Shown here piece by piece: positions 51,086-61,382 of a stretch of 64,000 bases of DNA (its first letter is position 1; every line of letters starts with the position of its first letter). The translations under genes were made by a program, and so were the position numbers. Origin of the DNA: Maricaulaceae bacterium EIL42A08 (GTDB taxonomy: Bacteria > Pseudomonadota > Alphaproteobacteria > Caulobacterales > Maricaulaceae); the NCBI GenBank assembly GCA_024178355.1, contig JAMZNZ010000004.1, positions 1 to 64,000 of the forward strand, in the 5' to 3' direction. The notes beneath the pieces were generated by a model that saw only the letters and a list, made by a program, of their open reading frames with translations, did not search any database and had not been told where the DNA came from.

Positions 51086-51207
51086 CATGACATATGTCAC
51101 CCGCAAACCCTGACGCTCGCCAATCGATGGGCCGCCATATTCTAGCTAACATTAGCGAACTGCTTCCCTCTTGGCATTTGTTGATGCCGTTACCCGAAGA
51201 GAAGAAA

Positions 51208-52362
51208 ATGGCGAAATCGCCCCTGCAAAAGCCAAACCTGACCGCGCATTCCGGTGTTTGTTCTGACTCGCGCACGCAAGGCTTGGAGCAGCGGCCTTAC
51301 TTCTACCTGCTCTACATCCTTTTCTATTTCTCAAGCTGGTTCTTTGTGGCCCCGACGCTGGTCGACGTTATTGCCGGCATTGCCAGCGTTATCGTGTTCA
51401 ATGTCGTCTACGTCTACGCGATGGGACGAAACACGCCTGTGATCCTGGCTGCCACCGCTCTGGCGCTAGCGTTAGCGCTCGGTCTGACGCCATTTAATGG
51501 CATGACGGGAACATTAGCGATCTATGCGGTGACACTGTGCTCCAGCATTCGGCCGGAGCGTCTCGCGCTGCAGGCCATGGCGGGGGCGTGGGTGGTTTAT
51601 GTAGCCGGTTCGCTCTTCATCATGTTCGGCCCGCTGGAGATATTCCTGAGCACCTTCGAAGTCGGGTTCACGGCTTTCCTTGCGATCATGGCCGGGCTGG
51701 CGGCCTGGTCTGGCTACAACACCTCAGAGCGCACCGACATTCGTGAGCGCCGCCTGCGGCTGGAGGCGGAGCTGGCCGCCGTGCGTGAACGTGAACGCAT
51801 TGCGCGCGATCTGCACGACGTGCTGGGGCATACGCTGACGACCATTGCCGTCAAATCTGACCTCGCTGCCCGCCTGCTCGACAGCGATCAGGACAAAGCG
51901 CGTCAGGAGATCACCGAAATCCGCGATGCCTCGCGCGCAACCTTGAAAGAGGTGCGCGCCGCCGTTGCCGGCATGCACCTGACAACATTGACCGCGGAGC
52001 TCGACCGGGCCCGGTCTGCGCTGGACAGTGCAAATGTCGCGCTTTCCATCACGGGAACGACGCCCGCGCTTCCTTCACAGCAAGGCTCAGCACTGGGACT
52101 GGCGGTACGTGAAGCAGTGACGAATATACTGCGCCATAGCGAGGCCACTCACGCGAGCATTACGATCACTCACAGTGCCGAGGGTATCAGCTTGACGATA
52201 GAGGATAATGGCAAAGGTGAAACGCCAGTGCCCGGTGCTGGCCTGAATGGCATGCGCATCCGTATTGAGGCGCAAGGTGGAACGCTGGGGATCGGTCAAG
52301 GCGCTGCCGGCGTGCAACTGCGGATTTGGTTGCCCACCCAGACTGCGCTGGAGGGATCATGA
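51208..52362 (+). CDS. DesK-like sensor histidine kinase
   Basis: 384 residues. About six membrane segments span residues ~32-165 (LLYILFYFSSWFFVAPTLV, SVIVFNVVYVYAMG, VILAATALALALALG, AIYAVTLC, WVVYVAGSLFIMFG, FTAFLAIMAGLAAW), with almost no extracellular domain. The HisKA_3 dimerisation helix has phosphoacceptor His203 in ERIARDLHDVLGHTLT. The HATPase region has AVREAVTNILRHSEAT and IEDNGKGE. This is the architecture of DesK, which senses membrane fluidity. The ATG 51208 is preceded by GAAGAGAAG. The stop overlaps the response regulator start (ATGA). Confidence 0.93.
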   Translation: MAKSPLQKPNLTAHSGVCSDSRTQGLEQRPYFYLLYILFYFSSWFFVAPTLVDVIAGIASVIVFNVVYVYAMGRNTPVILAATALALALALGLTPFNGMTGTLAIYAVTLCSSIRPERLALQAMAGAWVVYVAGSLFIMFGPLEIFLSTFEVGFTAFLAIMAGLAAWSGYNTSERTDIRERRLRLEAELAAVRERERIARDLHDVLGHTLTTIAVKSDLAARLLDSDQDKARQEITEIRDASRATLKEVRAAVAGMHLTTLTAELDRARSALDSANVALSITGTTPALPSQQGSALGLAVREAVTNILRHSEATHASITITHSAEGISLTIEDNGKGETPVPGAGLNGMRIRIEAQGGTLGIGQGAAGVQLRIWLPTQTALEGS

Positions 52363-52961
52363 TCCGCCTTGTTGTTGCTGAAGACCAGTCGCTGCTTCGC
52401 GGTGCACTCGCCAGTCTTTTAAGCCTGGAGCCTGATCTGGAGGTCATCGCTTCGGCTGCTGACGGCAAAGAAGCGCTTGAGCTTGTGACTCGCGAGCAGC
52501 CCGATGTTCTGGTCACCGATATCGAAATGCCCGAACTCACCGGTCTTGAGCTGGCTGAAAGGCTGCGCACGCAAGGGGCATCAACCCGGGTATTGGTCGT
52601 GACAACCTTTGCCCGCCCCGGATACCTGCAGCGCGCCCTGCAAGCTGGAGTTTTGGGTTACGTCTTGAAGGATGCTCCGTCAGAAGACCTCGCGGACGCC
52701 GTCAGAAAGGTTGCGGCCGGTCAGCGGGCCGTGGCCCCGGAACTGGCCGAAGCGGCCTGGAGCCTGCCGGTCAGTTTAAGCGAACGCGAACGCGACATCC
52801 TGCGGCTGGTGGAAGAGGGGCGTACCAATAAGGAGATTGCGCGCACGCTCGAGCTATCACCGGGCACAGTGCGCAATTATCTGGCTGAAGCTGCCTCCAA
52901 GCTTGGCGCTGCGAATCGTATCGAAGCCTTCCAGATTGCTCGGGAAAACGGCTGGCTGTGA
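52359..52961 (+). CDS. DesR-like NarL/FixJ response regulator
   Basis: 200 residues. The receiver has Glu8/Asp9 and phosphoacceptor Asp54 (LVTDIEMPE), and the switch region has VVTTFARPGY. The LuxR-type HTH is at residues about 140-195 (LSERERDILRLVEEGRTNKEIA, then SPGTVRNYL). Cognate to the upstream kinase, with which it overlaps (ATGA). DesR in Bacillus activates a lipid desaturase, but no desaturase is found here. The stop touches that of the convergent BLUF gene. Confidence 0.94.
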   Translation: MIRLVVAEDQSLLRGALASLLSLEPDLEVIASAADGKEALELVTREQPDVLVTDIEMPELTGLELAERLRTQGASTRVLVVTTFARPGYLQRALQAGVLGYVLKDAPSEDLADAVRKVAAGQRAVAPELAEAAWSLPVSLSERERDILRLVEEGRTNKEIARTLELSPGTVRNYLAEAASKLGAANRIEAFQIARENGWL

Positions 52962-53423
52962 TCACTTGGCGACCAAATCACCCCTGTCATAAAATGAACG
53001 AGCAATGCTGACCTTGAGGTCCGGTTCCGTTTTGTTCATGCGCCTGTGCAGTTCCGACGGTCTCATCCTGACAAGGTCTGCATAAGTCAGCCCGTCAAAC
53101 AGGCAATTCGTTTCCTGCGAAGATAACGAAAAGGCCCAGCTGCCAAACTCGCGCGTTCTCAGGGCAGAGAAATTGACGATCACCATGTCGGCATGCCGAT
53201 CATCATTGAGCAAACACCGCAAAAGGTCGGTCAACTCGGTGCGCGGACCTTCGCAGATTTGAACAAACGCATCCGGCAAAGCAACAAGACGCCCGCTGAT
53301 ACCTGCGGCTGCATTCTTTGGCGCGGCCTGTCGGGCAATGGAATTGGCGAGCCTCGGCAGCGACGCCCGTGGCGAGCTTAGTACCGGACGACTGATATAG
53401 GAGAGCTGACAAAGATACGGCAT
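52962..53423 (-). CDS. BLUF-domain blue-light photoreceptor
   Basis: 153 residues with one FAD-binding BLUF domain (residues ~2-100) and a ~50-residue helical tail. The flavin-switch residues are present: Tyr9 (QLSYISR), Asn37 (KNAAAGISG) and Gln55 (FVQICEG). Trp96 is at the semi-conserved W/M strand position (FGSWAF). The NDDRHADM segment also fits. Short BLUF proteins signal through partner proteins. The partner is unknown, but the flanking two-component pair and chemoreceptor are candidates. The ATG 53423 has no strong ribosome binding site. Confidence 0.87.
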   Translation of the reverse strand: MPYLCQLSYISRPVLSSPRASLPRLANSIARQAAPKNAAAGISGRLVALPDAFVQICEGPRTELTDLLRCLLNDDRHADMVIVNFSALRTREFGSWAFSLSSQETNCLFDGLTYADLVRMRPSELHRRMNKTEPDLKVSIARSFYDRGDLVAK

Positions 53424-53446
53424 GGGCAGGTACCAGCATCAAGACA

Positions 53447-53474
53447 CTGGCCGCCCTGAAGACAGGGCGGCCAG
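53447..53474. terminator. Perfect hairpin after the chemoreceptor gene
   Basis: CTGGCCGCCCT-gaagac-AGGGCGGCCAG, an 11-bp stem 26 bp after the chemoreceptor stop (minus strand) and 24 bp before the BLUF start. It lacks a T-run, so it is a weak intrinsic terminator or a leader structure. Confidence 0.5.
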
Positions 53475-53499
53475 CTTAATTGAATGGTTGAAGAGAAAA

Positions 53500-55187
53500 T
53501 CAGGCGGCTTCCATGCCGGCGATATAGCGCTCGATCTCGTCCTTGATGGACTGGCTGCGGCGAGCCAGTTCTTCAGCGGTCGAGGCCACCTGTGTAGACG
53601 ATGCCGCAGTGCCCTGGGATGCGTTTTCCAGCGCGTCGAGCGAGCGTGATACCTGCTCAGCGCCTTGCTCGGCCTCAGCCACATTGGAGCTGATGTCGTT
53701 GGTCGCAGCAACTTGTTGGTCAGCGCTGGAGGCAACCGAGGCCGCCACGTCGTTGACCTCCTGAACGACCTCTTCCAGCTCGCCGACCGCCTGAGTGGCA
53801 TTATCGGAGGCTTCCTTGATCCTCAGGATCTGCTCGGCAACGCTGGCCGTCGCTTTCTCGGTCTGCTCGGCGAGGTCCTTGACCTCACTGGCCACCACAG
53901 CAAAGCCTTTGCCAGCCTCACCAGCACGCGCCGCCTCAATCGTCGCATTCAGGGCGAGCAGCTTGGTCTCGTGGCGATGAGCTGAGTCACCTCGTCAATC
54001 GCCTGAGACGCACTAGCCATCGCTTTCATACGTTCCTGCGTCGCAGCGACCCGGTCCTTTGCGCGTTCAGAGATGTCAGCGGCACGACCGATCTGCTGGG
54101 AAACTTCAGAAATGGCGGTCGACAGCTCTTCAGTCGCCGACGCAACAGTCTGGATATTCGATGATGTCTGGCCTGTCTGGTTTGAGACAGACTGGGTTTC
54201 TGCGCTCGTCTCCTCTGCCGTGGAAGACATGGTGGTCGCGGTCGCTTCCATTTCCTGCGCCGCAGCCGCAAGTGCCTCAATGGACTCATCGATGCTGGAC
54301 TTGAAGCTATCCGTCAGGGCCTTGACCTCTTGAGCACGCTTCAGTTTTCGCTCGGCATCGCGCTCCTGCTCTTCGAGCATCTCAAGGCGTTCACGGGCAT
54401 CCTGCTGGAATTTTAAAAGTGAGCGGCTAAGGTCGCCGACCTCGTCCTTGCGCTCGGTGCCGGTAATCTCGAACTCAACCTCGCCTTCTGCCAGGCGGCG
54501 AACATTGGTAATGGCCCGCTTGATCGGCATCACAATCTGAACGCGGCCCAGCAGCATCGAGGCACCCAGCGCCAGCAATGCACCCATCACGGCCACAACG
54601 ACCATCGTCGTCGATGCAGCCGTGGAGATATCGCTGGCTTCTTCAGCGCGGCGGTCCACCGCCGCATCGGTTGCCTGGCCGTAGGCTGAAACCGCCTCGA
54701 TCAGAGAGTCGATTTCATCGCGCGAGGATCGAGCCGCTTCGACAACGCGTTCCTGGGCCGCATCCAACGTCACCGCTTGAGCAGCCTCTGCCGCCGCAAT
54801 GGTTTCGCGCAGGGCAACAAGATAGGCGGAGAATTCAGCATTCAGCGCCCGCAGCGATTGCGACTGTTGGGCGTTTGCGCTGCTCTCAGCGAGGGCGACC
54901 CGGTCCCGAAAGCCTTGCTCGATGGCATTGATGCGACCAGTAGCCTCAGCGACGATGGAAGGGTCGGCAGCAAGACGGTACTCCCAACGGCTAAGCTCGA
55001 GTGCGTCTTCGCGGATGAGAGCGGCCAGCCTTAGCTCTTCAGACGAGTCCGCCATTTGATCAGCAGACCGCGCAACATTGCCCAGCGACATAACGCCGGT
55101 AACGGCCACCGCCGCGAGACATATGATCGACAGGCCGATCACCAACGCCAGCTTTATGGCAATCGGAAAATCTGAGAGTTTGGGCAT
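53500..55187 (-). pseudogene. Methyl-accepting chemotaxis protein, frameshifted at the signalling hairpin tip
   Basis: A chemoreceptor in two frames. The N-terminal part (53949-55187) has a membrane helix (~9-31), a four-helix-bundle periplasmic domain, a second membrane helix (~193-219), HAMP, and methyl-accepting helices ending [16 protein letters not shown]-stop. The remainder (down to 53500) is the other half ([20 protein letters not shown] to the IAGMEAA end). Between them the canonical hairpin-tip sequence is visible in the second frame ([20 protein letters not shown]), but about three residues plus one base are missing near 53965-53980, as from a ~10-bp deletion. This site contacts CheA/CheW, so the protein should be inactive. 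GGAGG precedes ATG 55187. Confidence 0.87.
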
Positions 55188-55438
55188 GCAATCCTCCACG
55201 TAAGACGCGGAAGGAATGTCGTTTTTAGACTTAATGAAATATGAAATCACTTGGTTATAAGTCTATTCACACTTTGTGATACGCCTTGCCTGTAACGAAT
55301 TTTCGCCCCCCCCAAAAGCTCACTTAGAGTGCAGGCACTTGGCTGACACCCCATAAAACCGGCTCTAATTCCCACAAATGAAGTACGGGCTAAAAGGCAG
55401 CCCCCACAACATAACTTTATTCCTGATTTGACAGATGA

Positions 55439-58400
55439 TCAGCGGGCCGTTGCAACCGCCGCCAGCTCTCGAAGCTGGGTTGAGGAGATGGCGACCTTGG
55501 ACAGCGTCCAGCTTCCCTCGGCGATCTCCTCCAGCGTTCGGTCAGCGCGATCAACTTCTGGACTGTTGGCGCTGGTCCAGCTTTCCACCAACGACTGAGC
55601 CCAGTCACCGTTCGGCTGTTCCACACCGGTCTCCAGCGAACCACCCGCTGCCGCAGCGTAGCGCATCATGGCTTCCACCAGCGTTTGCTGACTGGCGTAC
55701 AAATCCTCGATCAGGCGGCGCATGGCCAGTCGGTCCCAGTGCAGCCGCGACGACAACTGCCCGCCCGCACCGCGCAAGCGATCGAAACCGAAGCGCGCAC
55801 CGACCCGATGATAGAGCCACGCAGTGGCTTCAAGCGGCCAGTTCATCCGGCGGGCAAGGTCAATCACGTCGGAGCTGGACGTGAGCGGCCGCAGGCGCGC
55901 CACATAAAGCGCGAGGTCTTCTGGTGCCCCGCCCTTGCGATATTGCGCCGCGCGGCGCTCCACCCCAGCCTTGTCAAATGGCGACGCGATATCGGTGATG
56001 ATGTCTTTCAGCGCATCAACACCCGGCTGGTAGGCAGAGATCACGTCGTCAATCTTCTCTGAGTCCTGGTTCATGCCACGACGCGCGAGGAAATAGGTCT
56101 GGCGACGCAAAAGCCGGATGACTTCATCATGGAGCTCATTCTGGACCGAGGCCGGAGCCTTGTTGTCGAGCCCGTTGATCTGGTCGGTATAGTCCTTGAA
56201 GCGGAAGATGTGGCGACCAGCCTCAAAGGCGCGCGCAATGCCACCCACGTCTTCACCAGTGCTTTCCTTGGCTCTGTGCAGGAAGGTGGGCCCACCCAGA
56301 TTGACCATGTCATTGGCCAGACGCGTGGCAATGATTTCTCGCTTCAGGCGGTGGCTTTGCATGGCGTCGGCGTGCTCAGCCAGATGCTTCGGGAAGTAGG
56401 TCACCAGCGAGTAGGTAAAGTGCGGATCGTCCGGCACGCTGGAGGCGACCAGGCCATCGAACAGGGCGATTTTGGCGTAGCTGATCAGAACCGCGATTTC
56501 AGGACGGCTCAGCCCCTGCCCCTGATCTTTCAGGGCGCGCATGGCTTCAGCGCTTGGCAGGCCTTCAACCTTTCGGTCAAGACGTCCGGCCGCTTCAAGG
56601 CGCTCCATCATCCGCTCATGAGCGTCGATGTCCTCTTCCGCATGATTACGCGCCAACGTCAATGCGAGGGTCTGATCGTAGTTGTGTTCCAGAACGTGAT
56701 CGGCGACCGTATCGGTCATCTCCTCAAGCAGGGCATTTCGAGACGGGATGTCCATCTTGCCCTCACGCACCATCGGATTGAGGAGGATTTTGATATTCAC
56801 CTCATGGTCAGAGCTGTCGACGCCAGCTGAGTTGTCGATGAAGTCGGCATTCACGCGTCCCCCCTCGCGGGCGAATTCGATCCGCGCTGCCTGGGTCACA
56901 CCAAGGTTAGCGCCTTCACCAATGACTTTCGCGCCAACATCGGGCGCATCCACACGCAGGCTGTCATTGGCCTTGTCGCCAACCTGATAGTGCTGCTCGC
57001 TCGTGGCCTTGATATAGGTGCCAATACCGCCAAACCACAACAACTCGACCTCGGTCTTTAAAAGCGCGCTGATCAGCTCGCTTGGCGGTAGTGATTTGGC
57101 ATCACTACCGATCAACTTGCGAATCTCGTCAGTGAGCTGAATCGACTTGGCGCTTCGAGAGAACACGCCGCCGCCCTTGGAGATCAAGCTCTTGTCATAA
57201 TCCTGCCAGCTGGAGCGTGGCAGATCGAAGAGCCGCTTGCGCTCGTGCCAGGTGCGTTCGGGATCGGTCGGATCGGGATCAATGAATATGTCGCGGTGAT
57301 CGAAGGCTGCGACGAGACGGATCTGCTCAGACAAAAGCATACCATTGCCGAACACGTCACCAGACATGTCGCCCACACCGATGACGGTGAAGGGTTCGCT
57401 CTGGATGTCCTTGCCCATCTCGCGGAAGTGGCGCTGGACACTGACCCAGCCACCGCGCGCGGTGATGCCCATCTTCTTGTGGTCGTAACCGGCCGAGCCA
57501 CCCGACGCGAACGCATCCCCGAGCCAGAAGTCATACTCGTCCTGCGCAACACCATTTGCAGTGTCAGAGAACGTGGCCGTGCCCTTGTCGGCGGCGACCA
57601 CAAGATAGGGATCATCGTCGTCGAAGCACACGACATTATCAGGACGCTTAACGCCGTCATCGACCAGGTTATCGGTGATATCCAGAAGACCGCGCAGGAA
57701 GACTTTGTAGGATTCCCGACCTTCTTCAAACCAAGCTTCCCGATCACCACGATCTGGCAACTGTTTAGGATAGAAGCCGCCCTTGGAGCCCACCGGCACA
57801 ATGACAGCGTTCTTGACCTGTTGAGCCTTTACCAGGCCCAACACCTCGGTACGGAAGTCTTCACGCCGGTCCGACCACCGCAAGCCGCCGCGCGCGACCG
57901 GTCCAAAGCGAATATGAACGCCCTCGACGCGCGGGCTCCACACAAAAATCTCACGGTACGGCTTGGGTTCAGGCAGATGACGGATCATGCGGCTCGCGAT
58001 CTTCAAGGAGATCCACGGCTTGGGCAGACCGTCTGCGTCCGTCTGATAGAAGTTGGTGCGCAGGGTCGCCTCAATCAGGCGCAGGATGCGGCGCAGAGCG
58101 CGGTCATGATCAAGGCTTTCGACTTGTTCAAGGTCTCCACGCACTTCAGCGCCCAACGCCTCGGCCTTTTCCCGGCGCTCATCGACCGTCTCGGAGCGCT
58201 CAGGATCAAACTTGATCTCAGCCAGCGCGAGCAGCTTGCGGGCGATATCCGGGTGGGCACCCAGCGCCTCTTCCTGAATGGCCTGAGACGGATCAAGGCC
58301 GGTCTGTTGGCGATAGCGGGCACAGGTGCGCAGGAAGGCCGCTTCGCGCCAGGTGACACCCAGGCCCAGCACAAGCCGGTTAAAGCCGTCATCCTCAGCC

Positions 58401-60364
58401 CGGTCCTCAAGAACCGCCAGGAGTGCCGCTTCAAACTCATTCGCGATTGCTGAAAGGTCTTCAATACCTTCGCCGTCCAGGTGAGCTTCAAACTCGTGCA
58501 CCCAGACCGTTTCGAAATTACGCTCGCCAGCGTCGTCGTGGCCGGTTTCGCGTTTCACAGGGTAACCAGCCTCGGACAGTACATGCAGGCCCAGATTTTC
58601 AAGAACCGGAAGCACCTTCGACAGGTGCAACGCGTCCGTGAGCTGGTAGAGCTTTACCCGGATCCGGTTCGCGCCCTCACTCTCACGGCGACAGGCGCGC
58701 GCGTCGAGCTTCTGCCCATCATGCAGACGCTCCATGCGCGTGATGTCAGCCAGCGCCTCGTCAGGGTCAAACCGCTCGCGATAGCCGGCGGTGAAGCCGT
58801 TGAGATAATTCGGCACGGCATGGCGCAAGACTGAATCCAGCGACTCCCTCGCACCTCCGTGCAGGTCGTCTTCCCAGGTCCGGGCCATGGCCACGATGCG
58901 TCGTTCCAGCTCGGCCGGGTCCGGTTCCGGGTGGTTGAACGGATTGAGCCCGATGATGAAGTGAACACGTGCCAGCGGGCTGTCCCCAAAGCTGGGGTAG
59001 AATGCCGACAGGCGGCCATCAAAGGCCTCTCGGATCAGATCGCCTGCATCGGCGCGGACCTTCGAATTATACCGGTCACGCGGCACAAAGAGCAGGCAGG
59101 ACACAAAGCGGTCAAACTGGTCCCGTCGCAAGAAAAGCTTGGTTCGCGGTCGATCATAGAGGTGCAAAATCCCCAGCGAAATCTGCAGCAGGTCTGACTC
59201 GTCGGTCTGAAACAGCTCGTCGCGCGGGTAGTTCTCCACGATGTTCTGGAGTTTCTTCGCCGAATGGGAGCCCGGCGCTTTGGCCGCTTTCTCGAGCACC
59301 CGTCGCACCTTGCGCCGGATCAAAGGCACTTCGCGCGCCATCTGGTCGTACGCTTCGGCGGTAAACAGGCCCACAAAGCGGGTTTCGCCAATGACGGCCC
59401 CGTCCTCGCGGTAAATCTTGACCCCGATATAGTCCATGTAGACGCGGCGGTGGACGCGCGACTTCATGTTGGCCTTGGCCACGATCACCGGTGACGGCGC
59501 CTTCATATAGGCTTCAATCGCGGGTGTCAGAAGCAGCGGCTCGGCACTCTTTCGAAGCACATTGCGATCTTCATCGCGAAGAACACCCCGGCCGCTATCG
59601 GGCAAAATGTCGGGCTCCTTGCGGGCCGGCTGGCCACTTTCGTCCACCTCGAAAGTGTAAGTGCGGCACCCCAGGAAGGCGAAGTGGTTATCACGCAGCC
59701 AGGACAGGAAACTTAGCGACTCCTCCAGCTCCTCGCGGGAGGCTTGAGTCTTGGCCTTTGACAGGCGCTCAATCGCCTCATCCATCTGGGCGCGCATGTC
59801 AGACCAGTCATCAACGGCATCGCGCACATCAGACAGAGTCGCGCGGACGCCTTCCTCAAGCCGCTCACGCATGGCATCGCTGAGGGCATCGAGGTGAACC
59901 TGGATCATGGATTCGAGAAGGCAGCGGCCTCCTGTTTCAACCCGATCACCGTCATCGGTGCGACGCACCTGGATTACCGGGTGGAACATCGCCAGCACGT
60001 CCAGGCCCTGCGAGGCGATCTCGCCCATGACTGAATCAACAAGGAAAGGGCGGTCCCGGCCAATAATTTCCAGAATGTCTCGACCCAGGTCCTTGTCGTC
60101 GACACTCTTGGCAGACCGGATACGAACCTTCAGATTTCCAACCCTGCGATCGGCTCCAAACGCCCAGAACTGGGATGCCTGATCAACGAGATCATCCAGG
60201 CTCAGCGTCACCAGATCATCAGCCAGGGCATCGCCCCAGACCTGGATCAGGAAGCTCTCGGCATCCGCACCGACACTGGAGAAGTTCTTCTTGAACCGGT
60301 CGCGCGCCGCGGTAAGGAAGGCGTCGCGATCAAAAGCGTAATTCACGCTGACGACAGCGGTCAT
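55439..60364 (-). CDS. gdhB: NAD-specific glutamate dehydrogenase, large (GDH-180-like) form
   Basis: 1,641 residues; interconverts glutamate and 2-oxoglutarate plus ammonia with NAD, usually in the catabolic direction. The large N-terminal regulatory region (ACT-like segments, residues ~1-700) is followed by a catalytic domain: PRVEGVHIRFGPVARGGLRW, GSKGGFYPK, then ASGGSAGYDHKKMGITARGG, and Rossmann-type VIGVGDMSGDVFGNGML. The C-terminal helical region completes the family length of about 1,600 residues. The start is ATG 60364 with AGGAGGATC in front. The gene is monocistronic and takes nearly 8 per cent of the window. Confidence 0.95.
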   Translation of the reverse strand: MTAVVSVNYAFDRDAFLTAARDRFKKNFSSVGADAESFLIQVWGDALADDLVTLSLDDLVDQASQFWAFGADRRVGNLKVRIRSAKSVDDKDLGRDILEIIGRDRPFLVDSVMGEIASQGLDVLAMFHPVIQVRRTDDGDRVETGGRCLLESMIQVHLDALSDAMRERLEEGVRATLSDVRDAVDDWSDMRAQMDEAIERLSKAKTQASREELEESLSFLSWLRDNHFAFLGCRTYTFEVDESGQPARKEPDILPDSGRGVLRDEDRNVLRKSAEPLLLTPAIEAYMKAPSPVIVAKANMKSRVHRRVYMDYIGVKIYREDGAVIGETRFVGLFTAEAYDQMAREVPLIRRKVRRVLEKAAKAPGSHSAKKLQNIVENYPRDELFQTDESDLLQISLGILHLYDRPRTKLFLRRDQFDRFVSCLLFVPRDRYNSKVRADAGDLIREAFDGRLSAFYPSFGDSPLARVHFIIGLNPFNHPEPDPAELERRIVAMARTWEDDLHGGARESLDSVLRHAVPNYLNGFTAGYRERFDPDEALADITRMERLHDGQKLDARACRRESEGANRIRVKLYQLTDALHLSKVLPVLENLGLHVLSEAGYPVKRETGHDDAGERNFETVWVHEFEAHLDGEGIEDLSAIANEFEAALLAVLEDRAEDDGFNRLVLGLGVTWREAAFLRTCARYRQQTGLDPSQAIQEEALGAHPDIARKLLALAEIKFDPERSETVDERREKAEALGAEVRGDLEQVESLDHDRALRRILRLIEATLRTNFYQTDADGLPKPWISLKIASRMIRHLPEPKPYREIFVWSPRVEGVHIRFGPVARGGLRWSDRREDFRTEVLGLVKAQQVKNAVIVPVGSKGGFYPKQLPDRGDREAWFEEGRESYKVFLRGLLDITDNLVDDGVKRPDNVVCFDDDDPYLVVAADKGTATFSDTANGVAQDEYDFWLGDAFASGGSAGYDHKKMGITARGGWVSVQRHFREMGKDIQSEPFTVIGVGDMSGDVFGNGMLLSEQIRLVAAFDHRDIFIDPDPTDPERTWHERKRLFDLPRSSWQDYDKSLISKGGGVFSRSAKSIQLTDEIRKLIGSDAKSLPPSELISALLKTEVELLWFGGIGTYIKATSEQHYQVGDKANDSLRVDAPDVGAKVIGEGANLGVTQAARIEFAREGGRVNADFIDNSAGVDSSDHEVNIKILLNPMVREGKMDIPSRNALLEEMTDTVADHVLEHNYDQTLALTLARNHAEEDIDAHERMMERLEAAGRLDRKVEGLPSAEAMRALKDQGQGLSRPEIAVLISYAKIALFDGLVASSVPDDPHFTYSLVTYFPKHLAEHADAMQSHRLKREIIATRLANDMVNLGGPTFLHRAKESTGEDVGGIARAFEAGRHIFRFKDYTDQINGLDNKAPASVQNELHDEVIRLLRRQTYFLARRGMNQDSEKIDDVISAYQPGVDALKDIITDIASPFDKAGVERRAAQYRKGGAPEDLALYVARLRPLTSSSDVIDLARRMNWPLEATAWLYHRVGARFGFDRLRGAGGQLSSRLHWDRLAMRRLIEDLYASQQTLVEAMMRYAAAAGGSLETGVEQPNGDWAQSLVESWTSANSPEVDRADRTLEEIAEGSWTLSKVAISSTQLRELAAVATAR

Positions 60365-60533
60365 GGTCAGATCCTCCTGAGGCGTTCCGGTATTATTTCC
60401 GGATTCGCTGTGTGGTTTGCAGACTACTGCGCCAAACACACCATTCAAGCCGCGCTGGCCAGTAGACCTGACAGTCGCCATATGCTTCGTTCGCGTCGCG
60501 ATAATAAATACTGAATGAGAAGGAAATCCCCCC

Positions 60534-61223
60534 ATGCCTCACGCGCTCATCACCGGTGCCAATCGCGGAATTGGCCTGGAACACACCCGCCAGCTTCTGG
60601 ACCGTGGCTGGACGATCACCGCCGGGGTTCGCAACCCGGAAGCAGCCACAGATCTCAAGGCGCTGGATCCCGGTGATGGCCGCCTGCGTATTGAGGCCTA
60701 TGACGCAACCGATCTGAACGCCGCGCAGGTGCTTAAGGACAAGGTGAGCGGCCCGCTGGACATTCTGTTCGCAAACGCTGGCATTATGGGACCGTCTGAC
60801 CAGCAGTTTGGTAGCGCAGCCAGCGAAGGCTTCATGGACACACTGCGCACAAACGCACTTGCGCCGCTGGCACTTGCTGAAGCTTTCGCAGACCAGGTGG
60901 CCGAAAGCCAGCTGAAGGTCATTGCGCTTCAATCCAGCCGCATGGGCTCCATCGCCGACAATGACAGCGGTGGCCGCTACGCCTACCGCGCGTCAAAGGC
61001 GGCACTGAACGCAGTAGGCAAATCGCTGAGTGTTGATCTGAAGGACAAGGGCATCAATGTCCTGATCCTTCATCCTGGCTGGGTTCGGACCGATATGGGC
61101 GGCCCGAATGGTAATCTGACAGTGACCGAGTGCGTTGAAGGTCAGCTAGACCTGATCGCGCGCGCCAACCCGGCCATGAATGGCCGCTTCTTCCACGTTA
61201 GCGGTCAAGACCTGCCCTGGTAG
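60534..61223 (+). CDS. Short-chain dehydrogenase/reductase
   Basis: 229-residue NAD(P)-dependent oxidoreductase of the classical SDR type. The cofactor loop TGANRGIG covers residues 7-14, the NAG motif 81-83, and the catalytic triad is Ser135, Tyr151 and Lys155 (YRASK). PGWVRTDMGG follows. It resembles the C-factor/CsgA-like SDR group. Substrate unknown. AGAAGGAAA precedes the ATG. The gene is divergent from the glutamate dehydrogenase with ~170 bp between, and a terminator follows. Confidence 0.92.
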   Translation: MPHALITGANRGIGLEHTRQLLDRGWTITAGVRNPEAATDLKALDPGDGRLRIEAYDATDLNAAQVLKDKVSGPLDILFANAGIMGPSDQQFGSAASEGFMDTLRTNALAPLALAEAFADQVAESQLKVIALQSSRMGSIADNDSGGRYAYRASKAALNAVGKSLSVDLKDKGINVLILHPGWVRTDMGGPNGNLTVTECVEGQLDLIARANPAMNGRFFHVSGQDLPW

Positions 61224-61246
61224 TCAGCGCGGCCAGCCTATTAAGT

Positions 61247-61281
61247 AAAAAGCCCCCGCAGATTTCTGCGGGGGCTTTTTG
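61247..61281 (+). terminator. Rho-independent terminator of the SDR gene
   Basis: AAAAAGCCCCCGCAG-attt-CTGCGGGGGCTTTTT, a 15-bp stem with T-tail 23 bp after the stop. Confidence 0.95.
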
Positions 61282-61288
61282 TAAGGGC

Positions 61289-61326
61289 GGCACCGTCAGA
61301 CGGGGACAGGCTTGTCTGACGGTGCC
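61289..61326. other. Strong 13-bp inverted repeat, function unknown
   Basis: GGCACCGTCAGAC-N12-GTCTGACGGTGCC, perfect arms, starting 8 bp after the SDR terminator. A second inverted repeat (CAGGCCT...AGGCCTG, 61329-61371) and a third (61383-61406) follow. There is no T-run. It may be part of a structured RNA or the downstream end of the small ORF transcript coming from the other strand. Confidence 0.5.
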
Positions 61327-61382
61327 TGCAGGCCTCATCGGGCAGGCTGGGGGGACGCACTTTGAGGCCTGGATTCAACCTT

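Noticed and set aside
57245-58453. 402-codon plus-strand open frame
   Set aside because: It is antisense to the glutamate dehydrogenase, has no family features, and reflects high-GC codon structure.
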